Shown: one piece after another, positions 9,043 to 17,494 of the stretch
Layout: every line of letters begins with the position of its first letter
Position numbering within the stretch: the stretch's first letter is position 1
DNA from: an uncultured Lachnospiraceae bacterium
GTDB lineage: Bacteria > Bacillota > Clostridia > Lachnospirales > Lachnospiraceae
DNA: 64,000 nt
Assembly: GCA_910577955.1 (NCBI GenBank)
Contig: CAJTNC010000006.1
Location: 84,377 to 148,376 of the forward strand
Direction of reading: 5' to 3'
The notes under the pieces: model-generated
What the model saw: only the letters and a program-made list of their open reading frames with translations
Databases searched by the model: none
Told to the model about the DNA's origin: nothing
Translations under genes and position numbers: made by a program

Positions 9043-10437
9043 TTATCGCCGCAATTTCTCCCGCTCTGCGACCTGTCCGAATTCCTCGATATAATAATCG
9101 GCAAGCTCTCTCTTCTCCTGATCATAATCTAACGAATACGCATCCTGCACGGCGCAGACTTTCATACCCGCATTCCTGCCCGCCATGATCCCCGCCGGCA
9201 GATCCTCGAACACAAGGCATTTCGCCGGATCCGTCTGCAGCTGCTTCGCCACCGCAAGATAAATATCCGGCGCCGGTTTTCCTCTGGGCACCTCAGATCC
9301 TGTGCGAATACTGCTGATATACTCTGTCAGGCCATGCACCCGCTCGACAATCTCAAACAGCTCTCTGGAATTGCTGGTAGCAATGCCCATTTTGATTCCT
9401 TTGTCCTTACACAGCTCCATGAAATCCCGCACGCCGGACTTTAAAGGCACTTCCTTTTCATACTTCTCTCTGGCCATATCATTCCAGTCCGCCATGATTT
9501 TTTCCAAGGAATCCGCAAGGCCGAAATGCTCTTTAAAATAAACCGCTGTCTCATAAAAGCTGCGGCCCTCGATCTCCGCCTGCAGCATATCCGGCAGTGT
9601 AATATCAAATTTTGACAGATACTCCCTGTCGATCTTTTTCCACACCCACATGGAGTCCGCCATCGTACCGTCCACATCAAAAATCACCGCTTCGATATCT
9701 TTAAGGGACGGCACTTTATCCCTCAAACTCTGTATCTCCCGCTCCGTCAGCGGTCTATAGCCCCCGGGGCGCAGTTCTTCATCCAGATATAAAGTCCCCA
9801 TGCGAAGCCTCTTTAAGTGCAATACCCTGTTACCCACGGCGGCAAGCATCCTTTTCACCTGATGGAATCTCCCCTCTGTGATGGAAAGATGCAGCTTACC
9901 GTCCTCCTGCACTCTCGCGCGGGCAGGCATAGTCGGCTTTTCGTCCCCGATATCCAGACCGCACTCCAGCCTCAAGACCGCTTCCGCGTGGAGGGGCTTT
10001 TCCACCGTCACCTCATAGGTCTTCACCACATGCTTTTTCGGAGATAAAAGTTCGTGCGCAAGAGCCCCGTCGTCAGTGAGAAGAAGCAGCCCTTCTGTAT
10101 CCTTATCCAATCTCCCCACCGGAAAGATCCCGTCTTTAAAAGAACCGTCTTTCTCCTCGTTCCAGACTTTTTTTAAAAAGTCTATCACGGTCTCCTCCCT
10201 TTTATCCTCCGTGGCCGAGACAATCCCCTGAGGTTTATAGAACATCAGATAAGTGTGCTCTTTATAAACAATATTTTGACCATTGCAGTCAATTTTTACC
10301 TTATTTTCATCCACCTTTTCCTCCGGTCTTTTGCAGACAAAACCGTCCACCCTCACCTGTCCGTTTCTAATCAGTTCTTTCACTCTGCTTCTTGTTCCCA
10401 CACCTGCATCGCAGAGATATTTATCCAATCGCACCAT
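9043..10437 (-). CDS. RsuA-type pseudouridine synthase fused to HAD-IA phosphatase
   Basis: Two enzymes are encoded in one reading frame. Residues 1-240 are an RsuA/RluB-like pseudouridine synthase, with an S4 domain at 1-45 and catalytic Asp111 in PVGRLDKDTEGLLLLTDDG. Residues 247-464 are a complete HAD subfamily IA hydrolase of the beta-phosphoglucomutase type, with DVDGT nucleophile Asp254/Asp256, motif II TSN at 354-356, motif III Lys387 in GKPAPD and motif IV Glu411-Asp412. All catalytic residues are present in both halves. The joint at 240-247 is short (KVPSLKD). SD GGAAGG precedes the ATG. The HAD substrate is unknown. A pseudouridine 5'-phosphatase activity, known for other HAD-IA proteins, would make metabolic sense but is inference. 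Confidence 0.9.
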   Translation of the reverse strand: MVRLDKYLCDAGVGTRSRVKELIRNGQVRVDGFVCKRPEEKVDENKVKIDCNGQNIVYKEHTYLMFYKPQGIVSATEDKREETVIDFLKKVWNEEKDGSFKDGIFPVGRLDKDTEGLLLLTDDGALAHELLSPKKHVVKTYEVTVEKPLHAEAVLRLECGLDIGDEKPTMPARARVQEDGKLHLSITEGRFHQVKRMLAAVGNRVLHLKRLRMGTLYLDEELRPGGYRPLTEREIQSLRDKVPSLKDIEAVIFDVDGTMADSMWVWKKIDREYLSKFDITLPDMLQAEIEGRSFYETAVYFKEHFGLADSLEKIMADWNDMAREKYEKEVPLKSGVRDFMELCKDKGIKMGIATSNSRELFEIVERVHGLTEYISSIRTGSEVPRGKPAPDIYLAVAKQLQTDPAKCLVFEDLPAGIMAGRNAGMKVCAVQDAYSLDYDQEKRELADYYIEEFGQVAEREKLRR

Positions 10438-10535
10438 CTTCCTTCCCCATCTTTAGTTCTGACATTTTTTTACCAACATATACTAAATCAAGACCTTAAC
10501 GAAACCGCAGCGCTCTTCCTGCCGTCTTAAACATT

Positions 10536-11486
10536 ATGCCTACTGCAAAATCCCGTTTTCTTTCCGCCGCACAGCTTATTTTATCTTCCGTCCTTGCCCT
10601 CTCCATTCTGGGCGCCCCGACCACAGCCTGTTTTTATGCCGCGCTGGCGCTGCAGTTGTGGTTTGAACGGATGATTCCCTCTCTGTTTCCGTTTATGGTA
10701 CTCTCCGGCCTCATTCTCAGACTGAACCTCGGACAGCTTTTTGCGCTTCCACTATATCCCGTCCTCGGCCGTCTCTATCGAATCAGCAAAACCATGTGCA
10801 CTACGCTGTTCATGGGATTTTTCTTCGGTTTTCCGCTGGGCGCCAAATGCGTCGCCGAAGCTTATGAATTAAAGCAGTTGTCAAAACCTCAGGCTCAGTT
10901 TCTTCTTTCGTTTTGCAACAATATCGGTCCTGTCTATCTGCTCAGTTTCGCCCTGCCCCTTCTCGGATTCTCGGAGAACTCGTATTCCGGACTTAAAATC
11001 GCCGTGATCGCGATCTTTTTCGGCGTCCCGTTACTCTACGGATTGATCCTTCGAAACACCGTCTACCGGCATATTCCCCTTACGGAAACCATTCTCTGTG
11101 GGGAATCCATCGGCCGGAAAGTCTCTTTTATCCCTGCTCTGGATGCCTCCGTCACCTCCGCCTGCGCGGCCATCACAAGGCTTGGCGGCTACATGATCTT
11201 TTTTATCGTCTGCAACCTGCCTCTTAGACAGACGGCCCTTCTGGCGCCGGCATTGGAGATCACCAGCGGACTTACTTTGTCAAAAGGCATCCTTCCGCCC
11301 GCGCTCTCCATGACTTTTCTCACCTTCGGCGGTCTTTCCTGTTTCGCCCAGACTTACACATGCATCCGGGACACCGATCTTTCGTTTCGGGATTACTGCT
11401 TCCACAAACTGCTGCAGAGCGCTATCGCCTTCTGCCTCTACGCCTTGCTTTTCTCTGTTTACGATAGACTGCCCGTGTTATCATAA
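10536..11486 (+). CDS. YlbJ-like sporulation integral membrane protein
   Basis: The 316-residue protein is hydrophobic throughout, with about eight membrane segments, and resembles the YlbJ/nucleoside-recognition (Gate) family needed for spore cortex formation. Supporting segments are WFERMIPSLFPFMVLSGLI near residue 45, the glycine-rich FMGFFFGFPLGAKCVAEAY near 90, and LTFGGLSCFAQT near 270, all typical of YlbJ. It is shorter than B. subtilis YlbJ (about 400 residues). It is one of only three plus-strand genes here, and its last 65 bases overlap the end of the convergent amidase gene. No strong SD is seen before the ATG, so the start is less certain than the family. Confidence 0.78.
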   Translation: MPTAKSRFLSAAQLILSSVLALSILGAPTTACFYAALALQLWFERMIPSLFPFMVLSGLILRLNLGQLFALPLYPVLGRLYRISKTMCTTLFMGFFFGFPLGAKCVAEAYELKQLSKPQAQFLLSFCNNIGPVYLLSFALPLLGFSENSYSGLKIAVIAIFFGVPLLYGLILRNTVYRHIPLTETILCGESIGRKVSFIPALDASVTSACAAITRLGGYMIFFIVCNLPLRQTALLAPALEITSGLTLSKGILPPALSMTFLTFGGLSCFAQTYTCIRDTDLSFRDYCFHKLLQSAIAFCLYALLFSVYDRLPVLS

Positions 11487-12807
11487 GCAGGATCAAAACT
11501 GACACCAGCAGCCCTAAGATTGCCAGCCACAGAAAGTTTGAAACATCCTCGCCGTCTATCTGCACTTTGTCATTTTTTTCTTTCGCATCCTTCCGCTCAT
11601 ACCAGCCCATATTGATCTGGTGGACGCTGCCGGAAGCCTCCACGGTCTCTTCCTCTTCCCCCACAACTGCATCTATATCCTGCCCCGAAACATCTGTCAC
11701 TGCTGTATCATCTTCCGCATTCTCTTCCGCCTTACCCTGCAGGGCAGGTATTTCCACCGTCTCCGTCTCTTCATACAGATCGTAGCCGTTATAGACCCGG
11801 CATTTTAAGGAAATATCCTCATCCACCGGTACTTTCAGCGTGCATTCCAGTTCCGTTCCGTTCTTCTCCCATTTCTGCAGCCCGCTGTACCTCGCTCCGC
11901 CGTCAAGACTGTAGGCATAGTATAGCAGTCCGCTCTCCACATCCTCTCCGGTCAGCAAAATATTCACCTCTCCGGTTTCCGGCTTTGTCCTAAGACAAGT
12001 CAAAGAAACATTCACCGGAGCCGTATCGTCCGGTTTCATCACTTTAGAGGGAATTTCCACCTTCGGCTTTTCATATTTGCGGTAATCATTTCCCAGAGTC
12101 GGAGAGTACAGTCCGTAATACTTTGCCACCGCCGTGGCATCCAACACTCCCAGTCTTTCCATCGCCTCCGTAGTCTCATACCTGCCTGCATCCTGAGGAT
12201 GATCCAGATGACAGTGCTCAATGATAGCACAAGGGATCCGGTACTCCTGACAATGCTTGATGATCCCGTAGTAATCCGCACCGCTCTTGCCGAGCCTTGT
12301 CTTAACGCCCCTGTTGTAAAGATCCAGACTGCACAGCTCGTTCAGACACAGCTCCCCAAAGCTTTTCCCCTCCGCATAGCAGTTTCCGAAAGCCGAGACC
12401 CACACTTCCGTCCCGTAAAGCGTATGGTATTCCGACATATTAAAATGCAAACAGAACAAAAAGTCCGCCTCTACCTCTTTCGCATAGTCGGCCCGCTGCT
12501 GCAGAGAAAGTTCCGTGTCCTCCGTTCTTGTGAGAAAGACCTCTACCCCTTCATATTTCTGCAGTTCCTCCATCATGGCTTTTGCCACCACCATGGTCAT
12601 ATACTTTTCTGTATAGCCCTTATACTGTGCGCCGAGATTCTCTCCGCCGTGCCCCGGATCAATCGCAATCCTGATCGGCTCCGCATGCACTTTTTTTACG
12701 GGTACAGCGCAAAAAACAACTGTGATGGCTATACACAAAACAACCTTGCTTGCCATAGCAAAAGGCCGACTTCCTCGGAAACCGGCCATCTTCCACTTCA
12801 TTTTCAT
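11422..12807 (-). CDS. N-acetylmuramoyl-L-alanine amidase (Amidase_3) with C-terminal membrane anchor
   Basis: The enzyme cleaves the amide between MurNAc and the stem peptide of peptidoglycan outside the cell. An N-terminal signal or anchor segment (residues 17-37) is followed by the Amidase_3 domain at about 45-245. Zinc ligands are His53 (DPGHGG), Glu67 and His121 (LHFN), and the catalytic Glu197 is in IIEHCHLD. Residues 260-360 form a beta-rich domain of unknown type. An acidic linker, a second transmembrane segment (about 425-445) and a very basic tail (RKQRKARRRGRRR) close the protein, so both ends are probably in the membrane or cytoplasm, unusual for this family. Its start codon shares one base with the stop of the upstream gene (TAATG). 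Confidence 0.88.
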   Translation of the reverse strand: MKMKWKMAGFRGSRPFAMASKVVLCIAITVVFCAVPVKKVHAEPIRIAIDPGHGGENLGAQYKGYTEKYMTMVVAKAMMEELQKYEGVEVFLTRTEDTELSLQQRADYAKEVEADFLFCLHFNMSEYHTLYGTEVWVSAFGNCYAEGKSFGELCLNELCSLDLYNRGVKTRLGKSGADYYGIIKHCQEYRIPCAIIEHCHLDHPQDAGRYETTEAMERLGVLDATAVAKYYGLYSPTLGNDYRKYEKPKVEIPSKVMKPDDTAPVNVSLTCLRTKPETGEVNILLTGEDVESGLLYYAYSLDGGARYSGLQKWEKNGTELECTLKVPVDEDISLKCRVYNGYDLYEETETVEIPALQGKAEENAEDDTAVTDVSGQDIDAVVGEEEETVEASGSVHQINMGWYERKDAKEKNDKVQIDGEDVSNFLWLAILGLLVSVLILLMITRAVYRKQRKARRRGRRR

Positions 12808-13418
12808 TACATCAACTCCAAATTTTCTTTTACGGCCGGTCCCGGCTCTGCGCCCGCACTTTCCTCTTCCAGATCCTCCGGTATCGGCATAAGCTCCCGC
12901 CTGTTGGAAACGATCATTTCCTGATACTGTTTCATATGGCCGATCAGATTTTCATAATCTGCGGAAGCCGTCTGCATGGAACTCGCCACAACGTCTTCCA
13001 CATGCGCCAACAGATCGTCCGTATACTGCATGGCAGAAAGACGCATTTCGTTGGACTCCATTACCGCCCGGTCCAACATATCCTGCGCCTGCTTGTGTGC
13101 CGCCGTCACGACCTCGTCCGCCTGCGCATAGGCCTGCTGCATGATCTGATGTTCACTGATCAGCTCCGTCCGCTGGATCGTGGTGTCTTTGATCAACTGC
13201 TCGGCCCTCGCCTTGGCATCGTTTAATATTTCTTCTTTATTTTGAATGATACGCTGATAGCGCTTGATCTCGTCCGGCGTTTTCACGCGCAGTTCACGGA
13301 TCAGCTCCTCTATTTCATCTTTATTCACCAAAATCTTGGTGCTGCTGAATGTCTGATACTTACAGCTGTCGATATACTCTTCAATCTCATCTATTAACTG
13401 TTCGATTCTGCTGCTCAT
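12807..13418 (-). CDS. Coiled-coil protein, DivIVA/ATP-synthase-subunit-like
   Basis: This is a 203-residue, highly charged helical protein. Residues 50-190 are almost entirely predicted coiled coil, with repeated heptads and no membrane segment. Similar proteins next to coaD in Clostridia are often labelled only 'ATPase' or DivIVA-like. The sequence shows no nucleotide-binding motif, so 'ATPase' is not supported. The gene stands between coaD and the amidase gene and is coupled to the amidase by a TAATG overlap, which suggests a cell-envelope or division role, but this is inference from context. Existence as a gene is very likely; function unknown. Confidence 0.8.
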   Translation of the reverse strand: MSSRIEQLIDEIEEYIDSCKYQTFSSTKILVNKDEIEELIRELRVKTPDEIKRYQRIIQNKEEILNDAKARAEQLIKDTTIQRTELISEHQIMQQAYAQADEVVTAAHKQAQDMLDRAVMESNEMRLSAMQYTDDLLAHVEDVVASSMQTASADYENLIGHMKQYQEMIVSNRRELMPIPEDLEEESAGAEPGPAVKENLELM

Positions 13419-13489
13419 TTCTGCTCCACTTCTGTTTTTGTGATACCCTCAGTTCCCGCTCAGGCTCTCTGCGACATCCCACTGATTTT

Positions 13490-13999
13490 TCACTGACTTT
13501 CATTTCCGTGCCCATACTTCTCATAGATCATATCGCGCACAAAATCAGGTACCTGTTTTGAGATATCTCCTTTAAACATCGCAACTTCTTTCACCGTCGA
13601 AGAACTCAGATAAGCATACTCCAAACTGGTCGTCAAAAACATCGTATCCAGATGTCCGTCGGACAAAACCCGATTCGTCTGGGCGATCTGCAGCTCATAC
13701 TCAAAGTCCGTAATGGCACGCAGCCCTCTGATCGACACGCCTATCTTATTCTTCCTCGTATAGTCCACCAGAAGTCCGCTGAAAGAATCCACCTTGACAT
13801 TAGGATACTCCTTTGTAGCCTCTTTAAGCATTTTAACACGTTCTTCCACAGAAAACAATGGTGTCTTCATTTTGTTATCCAAAATACTGACAGTCAACTC
13901 GTCAAAAATTTCTGCGGAGCGTCTGATAATGTCCAGATGTCCGTATGTAACAGGATCAAAGCTGCCCGGATAAACCGCTGATTTCATATTGATGACCAT
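13490..13999 (-). CDS. coaD: Phosphopantetheine adenylyltransferase
   Basis: CoaD transfers AMP to 4'-phosphopantetheine in the penultimate step of coenzyme A synthesis. The product has the nucleotidyltransferase motif AVYPGSFDPVTYGHLDII at its N-terminus, the conserved GVSIRGLRAITDFEYELQ in the middle, and YLSSSTVKE corresponding to the ISSTxxR/K motif. Length (169, or 165 from the second ATG at 13987) is normal at about 160. Both ATGs are near AAAGG; the second matches the family start better. The gene overlaps the end of rsmD, a classic rsmD-coaD pairing. Assignment is secure. Confidence 0.95.
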   Translation of the reverse strand: MVINMKSAVYPGSFDPVTYGHLDIIRRSAEIFDELTVSILDNKMKTPLFSVEERVKMLKEATKEYPNVKVDSFSGLLVDYTRKNKIGVSIRGLRAITDFEYELQIAQTNRVLSDGHLDTMFLTTSLEYAYLSSSTVKEVAMFKGDISKQVPDFVRDMIYEKYGHGNESQ

Positions 14000-14544
14000 A
14001 CCTTTCTCAAAAACACATGTTTGTTTGTCTTATAGTATTTCTCGTTCTCGACTGTGAATCCGTATTCCTGTGCAAATCCGAAATCCCGTTTCAGATCGGC
14101 CTCCAGCACAAGCAGAGTATCCTCCGTCACATATGCCCTGTCTTTCAGAACGGACAAAAGCTTTTCATAGTGTCCTCCCTCGTAAGGGGGATCCGCAAAA
14201 ATAATATCCGCCTCTTTCTCATGGATGCCGTACAGCGCCGTGTAAACATCTTTCTTTAACAATACTGTCTCTTCCGCCATCTTTGCAAACTGTACATTCT
14301 CCGCGATGCAGTTGAAAGCTTCTCTGCTGTTTTCCACTAAATACGCCTTTTTTGCGCCTCTGCTCACAGCCTCAATGCCTATCTGTCCGCTGCCGGCAAA
14401 CAGATCCAAAAATACGCATCCCGGAATTTTCGGAGCCAGCATATTGAATAATGTCTCCTTGATCCTGTCGGAAGTCGGCCTTGTCTCAAGCCCCTGCGGG
14501 GTTTTAAGCGGAAGTCTCCGCGCCTTTCCTGCTATGATCCTCAT
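13984..14544 (-). CDS. rsmD: 16S rRNA (guanine966-N2)-methyltransferase RsmD
   Basis: RsmD methylates G966 of 16S rRNA using SAM. The 186-residue protein shows the family start RIIAGKARRLPLKTP, the SAM-binding motif FLDLFAGSGQIGIEAVSRGA at about 45-64, and the catalytic DPPYEGGHY (DPPY motif IV) near residue 118. The start ATG overlaps the parC stop (ATGA, four bases), and the 3' end overlaps coaD. This indicates one transcript parC-rsmD-coaD. Length and motifs leave little doubt. Confidence 0.94.
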   Translation of the reverse strand: MRIIAGKARRLPLKTPQGLETRPTSDRIKETLFNMLAPKIPGCVFLDLFAGSGQIGIEAVSRGAKKAYLVENSREAFNCIAENVQFAKMAEETVLLKKDVYTALYGIHEKEADIIFADPPYEGGHYEKLLSVLKDRAYVTEDTLLVLEADLKRDFGFAQEYGFTVENEKYYKTNKHVFLRKVWSSI

Positions 14545-16784
14545 ACTCTTACTTTCACTCCCTTGCCGGCTCTTGCGCCGGATTTCAGTTTCCCCAGTTC
14601 GATGGTCTTTCCTTTGTACTCGATGGTCTGCTGTTCTGCGCCGATCCTCGTGTAGTAGACCGCCTCCACCTCGTCGCCGTCCGAAAGCTTCATCCCCTTT
14701 GTTCCCACCGCCGCCTTCTTCATCGCCGAAATCTCTTCCACTGCAAAACGCAGAAAATATCCGTCTTTTGACTGCAGAACGATACTCTTTTGGTCTTTAA
14801 AAGGTTCCACACTCAGCACTTCGTCCCCCTCCGTAAGCTTTGTGGAAGCCACAGTACGTTTCATCACGTCAAACTCTCCGCCGTCCACCATTTTTACCAT
14901 GGACTGCTTTGTGACAAAAAGTACGCGGTACAGGTTTAACTCCGTCTGGCTTGTGGCGTAGACGAGCGTCTCCTTCTCAATATTGAAGTTGCTGATATTG
15001 TCCACAGGTACCCCTTTATCCCTGAATTTCCCAAAGGGCACATCCATCACCTTTAAGGTGTGCAGCTGTCCGCGGGCTGTAAATAAGCAGATCCTGCCCG
15101 TATTTTTGCAGAGGAATACAAACCGGTTCTCCGCCTCCGCCGCATCCTTATTCCGCTCGTAGGTCGCCACATCCACCGTTCTGCAGTAGCCGAAACGATC
15201 CATCAGGAACACGACCTCCATCTCTTCTATCTTCCTCTCCTCAAAGACAGCCGCCTCACCGTTTTCTATGACGGTCATGCGCTTCTTCCCGTAAGTTTTC
15301 TTAAAGCTTTCCAGTTCCTCCACGATGACCTGCGCCATGGAATCCCGCCTGTCCAGAATATCCTCATAGCGGTAAATGTTCGCCATCGTCTCCTCGTGAT
15401 CTTTGATCAATGCCTGCAGTTCCAGCCCAATCAGTTTATACAGACGCATCTCCAAAATTGCGTTGGCCTGTCTTTCCGTAAAGAGAAGCTGAGCCGCCAT
15501 AGCCTCGGAAGCCTTGGAGCGGAATTTGATCCCTTCCGTCTTCCCTTCCACAAGACATGCCTTGGCCATCGGCCTGTCCTTGGAACCTCTGAGTATTTCG
15601 ATGACAAGATCGATCACATTGCAGGCCTTGATCAGTCCCTCTTGGATCTCCTTCCTCTCCTGTTCCTTCTCCAGAAGATTCGTGTACTTCCTCGTCGCCA
15701 CCTCAAACTGGAAATCCACGCACTCCCTGAGGATGGCTTTCAATCCTAATGTCTCCGGCCTGCCGTGACTGATGGCAAGCATGTTGACGCCGAAAGTATC
15801 CTCCAGTCTGGTCTTCTTGTAGAGCATGTTGATAAAATTCTGTACATCCGCATCCCGCCGCAGTTCGATCACGATGCGGATTCCCTCCTTGGAGGACTGG
15901 TTTGTGATATCCACAATATCCTGCGTCTTTTTCGTCTCCGCGAGAGCCGCCACATCGGACAAAAACTTGCCGATCCCCATACCGATCATCGTGTAGGGAA
16001 TCTCGGTGATGACCACATTGGTCTTTCCGCCTTTCCCCTTTTCAATCTCCACCTTGCCCCGCAGTTTTACTTTCCCTGCGCCGGTCTCGTAGATCTCCGC
16101 CAGCTCGTCCTTGTTGATCACAATGCCTCCGGTGGGAAAATCCGGTCCTTTGATATACCGCATCAGTTCTCTGGTGGTGATGTTATTGTCATTCATGTAG
16201 GCTTTGACCGCATCGATCACCTCGCTCAAATTATGGGGCGGAATGCTGGTTGCCATACCCACGGCGATGCCCTCGGAACCGTTGATCAAAAGGTTTGGCA
16301 CTTTCACCGGCAGCACGGAAGGCTCTCTCTCCGTCTCGTCAAAGTTGGGAATAAAATCCACCACATCCTTGTCCAGATCCGCCAAAAAAGCTTCCTCGGT
16401 GATCTTCTGCAGTCTGGCTTCCGTGTAACGCATGGCGGCGGCGCCGTCTCCCTCGATATTGCCGAAATTGCCGTGGCCATCCACAAGAGGCTGTCCTTTC
16501 TTAAACTCCTGCGCCATCACCACCAACGCATCGTAAATCGAAGAATCTCCGTGGGGATGGTACTTACCCATCGTGTCGCCTACGATCCTCGCGCACTTTC
16601 TGAATGGTCTGTCGGAGCGAATCCCAAGCTCGTGCATATCGTAGAGCACTCTCCGCTGCACCGGTTTCAGTCCGTCCCGCACATCCGGCAGCGCTCTTGC
16701 CACGATAACGCTCATGGCGTAATCTATGTAAGATTTCTGCATCACTTCGGAATATTCTGTTTTTATGATCCTATCCTGTACCAT
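14541..16784 (-). CDS. parC: DNA topoisomerase IV subunit A (or gyrase A-like)
   Basis: This type II topoisomerase breakage-reunion subunit decatenates daughter chromosomes with its partner ParE. The N-terminal domain has the YIDYAMSVIVARALPDVRDG start, the CAP-like segment ending GDTMGKYHPHGDSSIYDAL, and the active-site tyrosine in AAAMRYTEARL. The quinolone-determining Ser is present (HPHGDSS). A C-terminal beta-pinwheel follows, but no GyrA box (QRRGGKG) is visible; the tail reads GARAGKGVKVRV. With a length of about 747 this favours ParC over GyrA. The ATG at 16784 has SD GAGGGA; an upstream in-frame GTG (16796) has none. ParE lies upstream, separated by an acetyltransferase gene. Confidence 0.85.
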   Translation of the reverse strand: MVQDRIIKTEYSEVMQKSYIDYAMSVIVARALPDVRDGLKPVQRRVLYDMHELGIRSDRPFRKCARIVGDTMGKYHPHGDSSIYDALVVMAQEFKKGQPLVDGHGNFGNIEGDGAAAMRYTEARLQKITEEAFLADLDKDVVDFIPNFDETEREPSVLPVKVPNLLINGSEGIAVGMATSIPPHNLSEVIDAVKAYMNDNNITTRELMRYIKGPDFPTGGIVINKDELAEIYETGAGKVKLRGKVEIEKGKGGKTNVVITEIPYTMIGMGIGKFLSDVAALAETKKTQDIVDITNQSSKEGIRIVIELRRDADVQNFINMLYKKTRLEDTFGVNMLAISHGRPETLGLKAILRECVDFQFEVATRKYTNLLEKEQERKEIQEGLIKACNVIDLVIEILRGSKDRPMAKACLVEGKTEGIKFRSKASEAMAAQLLFTERQANAILEMRLYKLIGLELQALIKDHEETMANIYRYEDILDRRDSMAQVIVEELESFKKTYGKKRMTVIENGEAAVFEERKIEEMEVVFLMDRFGYCRTVDVATYERNKDAAEAENRFVFLCKNTGRICLFTARGQLHTLKVMDVPFGKFRDKGVPVDNISNFNIEKETLVYATSQTELNLYRVLFVTKQSMVKMVDGGEFDVMKRTVASTKLTEGDEVLSVEPFKDQKSIVLQSKDGYFLRFAVEEISAMKKAAVGTKGMKLSDGDEVEAVYYTRIGAEQQTIEYKGKTIELGKLKSGARAGKGVKVRV

Positions 16785-16889
16785 TCTTTCCCTCACGTCT
16801 TATTATTATCTTTCAGAAACATATGCCGTTTTGATGTGTGTTTTGTCAAATTCTGTCTCACCGTAAGATTTCAAACCGCCCGTTACGTC

Positions 16890-17417
16890 TCAGCGAATCA
16901 ATGATTTTATCATGATAATGCCATGATAATTCTTCCCATAACAATCAGGGATAAAGCCAGTCGGTGAAAATCCATACTGTACAAAATAGTCAAAATGCTC
17001 TCGCCCGTTAGACTTTAATCTATTTAATTCATCTGCACAATTGACAATGGGCTTACCATGGCATGACATACCTGTTGAACCAATGATATATTTCAAATTG
17101 CGGTAGCCCTTTTCCATTGCATAATTTTCTGCATATTTCAATAATGGTTCTAACTGCTGCTCCATAACAAACGATCCGTTCTCATCATACCCAAGGCATT
17201 CAATGCTCAAATAAGAATATCCCTCAAACTCTGCACACAGAATCCACCCCTTGGGATTTGTACTTTCCCCCATGTACCAACCAATCAGTTTTGCAAGCAA
17301 AGATACATCCTGCAGCTGCCGGCTCGCACCTTCAAAATCCCACCAATCCGGTTTTAAAGCAGACATGAGCTCTGCAACGGCAGCGACATTTAATTTATCT
17401 ATTTTACAGATGTCCAT
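16890..17417 (-). CDS. GNAT-like acetyltransferase inserted between parE and parC
   Basis: The 175-residue product looks like a GCN5-related N-acetyltransferase. It has the beta-sheet and helix pattern, a possible AcCoA loop around residues 110-130, and an aromatic C-terminal strand (FDYFVQYGFSPTGFIPDCYG). The frame is open 25 codons further upstream, but GAGAGG eight bases before the ATG at 17417 fixes the start there. Its codons look more AT-rich than those of parE and parC on either side. It splits the usual parE-parC pair, so it may be a later arrival. The substrate is not predictable; an antibiotic-modifying role is possible but unsupported. Confidence 0.65.
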   Translation of the reverse strand: MDICKIDKLNVAAVAELMSALKPDWWDFEGASRQLQDVSLLAKLIGWYMGESTNPKGWILCAEFEGYSYLSIECLGYDENGSFVMEQQLEPLLKYAENYAMEKGYRNLKYIIGSTGMSCHGKPIVNCADELNRLKSNGREHFDYFVQYGFSPTGFIPDCYGKNYHGIIMIKSLIR

Positions 17418-17494
17418 AGGTACCTCTCTCAAATTGTAAGCTTTGGCTTTGCCAAGCGCTTTAAATCGAACAATCCCGCAGACGTTCCACAAGT

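Noticed and set aside
14541..16784. Calling the A subunit gyrA
   Set aside because: No GyrA box is visible and the C-terminus is short; with the ParE-like partner it fits ParC better.
15765..16904. 379-codon open frame on the plus strand
   Set aside because: It lies wholly opposite parC, lacks a ribosome site, and its residues are His/Arg/Leu-rich as expected of an antisense shadow.
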